Shown here piece by piece: positions 62,699-64,000 of a stretch of DNA of 64,000 nt. The stretch's first letter is position 1. Each line of letters opens with the position of its first letter. Both the position numbers and the translations under genes were made by a program. The DNA comes from Sphingobacterium alkalisoli (GTDB lineage Bacteria; Bacteroidota; Bacteroidia; Sphingobacteriales; Sphingobacteriaceae). Under the pieces are notes generated by a model. The model made no database searches and had not been told where the DNA came from. It was given only the letters and a program-made list of their open reading frames with translations. The stretch is taken from contig NZ_SUKA01000001.1 of the NCBI RefSeq assembly GCF_005049105.1, positions 682,001 to 746,000 on the forward strand, written 5' to 3'.

Positions 62699-62732
62699 TT
62701 TGTCGTGAATTAGAAAAGGTTTAATATCTTTG
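62699..62732 (+). promoter_or_regulatory. Promoter of waaA
   Basis: TTTG at 62699-62702 and TATCTTTG at 62725-62732 match the Bacteroidota consensus with a 22-base spacer. The start would lie about 62739, some 20 bases before the waaA ATG. The -33 box abuts the start codon of the divergent UDP-glucuronate decarboxylase gene. Confidence 0.75.
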
Positions 62733-62758
62733 ACGAATATAAGTATTATTTCATTAAT

Positions 62759-64000
62759 ATGCGGATACTGTACGATCTGGGAATTGTTTTTTACGGTATG
62801 ATACTACGGTTGATAGCTCCTTTTCATACCAAGGCACAACGTTGGGTAGACGGTCGAAAAGGGCTGTTAAAACACATAAAACACACGGTTGAAAAAGGTC
62901 AGGAACACATCTGGTTTCATTTTGCTTCCTTAGGAGAGTTCGAGCAAGGAAGGGCGGTTTTGGAACAGATCAGAAAGAAATATCCTCATGAAAAAATTGT
63001 AATAACTTTTTTCTCGCCCTCAGGTTATGAGATTCGTAAAAACACAACCTTGGCTGATTATGTGTTTTATTTACCCGAGGATTCTGCCAGAAATGCACGC
63101 GATTTTTTGGAAGCGATCAATCCTAAATTTGCCATTTTTACAAAATACGAATATTGGTACCATTATTTTAATCAGCTCCATAAACGTAAGACTCGTCTGC
63201 TCCTGATTTCCGCTATTTTCAGAGAGGAGCAACTTTTTTTTAAGCCCTACGGTGGTTTTTATCGATCAATTCTCAAGAAGGTAACTTTTTTTTTCACACA
63301 GAATATGGATAGCGTACATATGTTAAAGTGGATTGGAATTACCCATGCGGGGTTGGCGGGTGATACCCGATTCGACCGGGTGGTGGAGTTGCCCAAGAAA
63401 CATCAGGAAATCCTTCCCATAAAGCAATTTGTCGGTAATCAGCATGTACTTGTTGCGGGGAGTACCTGGCCAACGGATGAAGCGCTATTACAGCAGCTTG
63501 CCATACAATATCCATTGTGGAAATTTATAGTTGCCCCACATGAGGTGAATGATAATCATATACATAGCCTGCTTAAACTCTTTCCTCAGGCCATTAAGTT
63601 TTCCGAATTTTCATCCTATACCGCTGCCAAAATTGAAGCAGCGCAAATATTGCTCATTGACAATATTGGCATGTTATCGTCTCTCTACTATTATGGCGAC
63701 GTTGCATATATAGGAGGTGGCTTTGGTGTCGGGATCCATAATACATTGGAAGCGGCGACCTATGGTATGCCGATTATCTTTGGTCCAAAATATGAAAAGT
63801 TTCAGGAAGCGGTAGATCTCGTCACGTTAACGGCTGGATTTTCTATTGCCAACTACAACGACTTGCAGGGTGTTTTTAGATCGCTGAACGAACAGGAACG
63901 CCGGAAGATTTGTGGGGAAGCCGCTAGTGCGTATGTGAAACAACGTGCTGGTGCGACACAGATCATTATGAAATACCTGGAAACCGAAAAGCTTTTGGGA
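62759..64000 (+). CDS. waaA: 3-deoxy-D-manno-octulosonic acid (Kdo) transferase, 3' end outside window
   Basis: The frame is open from ATG 62759 to the window end (414 codons) with no stop, so only the last few residues can be missing. WaaA adds Kdo to lipid A at the inner membrane. Visible are an N-terminal membrane anchor '[22 protein letters not shown]', the glycosyltransferase-30 '[21 protein letters not shown]' with the catalytic Glu (about 60), '[12 protein letters not shown]', '[16 protein letters not shown]', '[17 protein letters not shown]', '[10 protein letters not shown]' and the C-terminal nucleotide-binding '[35 protein letters not shown]'. It is divergent from the UDP-sugar genes, and together they serve envelope polysaccharide synthesis. 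Confidence 0.95.
   Translation, partial: MRILYDLGIVFYGMILRLIAPFHTKAQRWVDGRKGLLKHIKHTVEKGQEHIWFHFASLGEFEQGRAVLEQIRKKYPHEKIVITFFSPSGYEIRKNTTLADYVFYLPEDSARNARDFLEAINPKFAIFTKYEYWYHYFNQLHKRKTRLLLISAIFREEQLFFKPYGGFYRSILKKVTFFFTQNMDSVHMLKWIGITHAGLAGDTRFDRVVELPKKHQEILPIKQFVGNQHVLVAGSTWPTDEALLQQLAIQYPLWKFIVAPHEVNDNHIHSLLKLFPQAIKFSEFSSYTAAKIEAAQILLIDNIGMLSSLYYYGDVAYIGGGFGVGIHNTLEAATYGMPIIFGPKYEKFQEAVDLVTLTAGFSIANYNDLQGVFRSLNEQERRKICGEAASAYVKQRAGATQIIMKYLETEKLLG

Overview
The window reads as chromosomal DNA of a Bacteroidota, most likely the Sphingobacteriaceae (Sphingobacterium/Olivibacter/Pedobacter-like). The reasons are two SusC/SusD pairs, a hybrid two-component regulator (HTCS), promoters of the TTTG-N18..22-TAnnTTTG type, a DUF5683 gene between parB and dapB, and a DUF5684-type signal peptidase I. 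The genus is not certain.

Region 1 (1-11334) is a compact amino-sugar locus on the + strand. It holds the 3' part of a susC with an in-frame TAG at 219-221, an intact susD, a secreted metallophosphoesterase fused to a PQQ-type beta-propeller, a secreted GH9 glycosidase fused to a NodB-type deacetylase, a MurNAc-6-phosphate etherase (murQ) and a sodium:solute symporter. The murQ-symporter pairing resembles known MurNAc scavenging operons, so uptake of N-acetylated sugars such as peptidoglycan fragments is the best guess. No sugar kinase is present.

Region 2 (11335-15487) holds a roughly 0.5-kb mosaic non-coding repeat, a purine nucleoside phosphorylase, a Porin_10-like protein and two tandem tRNA-Val(TAC) genes with a clear promoter and terminator.

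Region 3 (15488-41983) is a complete 26.5-kb polysaccharide utilization locus bracketed by tRNA-Val genes. It contains an HTCS regulator, SusC, SusD, an alginate-lyase-fold lyase, an IPT-domain surface glycan-binding lipoprotein, GH88, GH97, a GH28-like beta-helix enzyme, an unfamiliar serine esterase, a DUF1680 beta-L-arabinofuranosidase (GH127/GH146), a large heparinase II/III-like lyase, GH43 and a DUF4861 protein. The set implies a uronic-acid-containing glycan with arabinose and alpha-galactose or arabinopyranose branches. Two lyases would cut the backbone, GH88 would clear unsaturated uronate ends and the GHs would remove side chains. It does not match a textbook PUL I can name and is the best candidate here for an undescribed system.

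Region 4 (42114-64000) is core genome. It contains tRNA-Val(GAC), an LpxH-like phosphoesterase, an FMN reductase, parA-parB-DUF5683-dapB-lepB, pdxJ, a galT-galK-galM Leloir operon divergent from pdxJ, a trans-sulfuration enzyme, a second copy of the mosaic repeat in opposite orientation, mfd, a coiled-coil protein, an AraC regulator, a DUF983 protein, galE, UDP-glucuronate decarboxylase and the nearly complete waaA (Kdo transferase), which runs off the end of the window.
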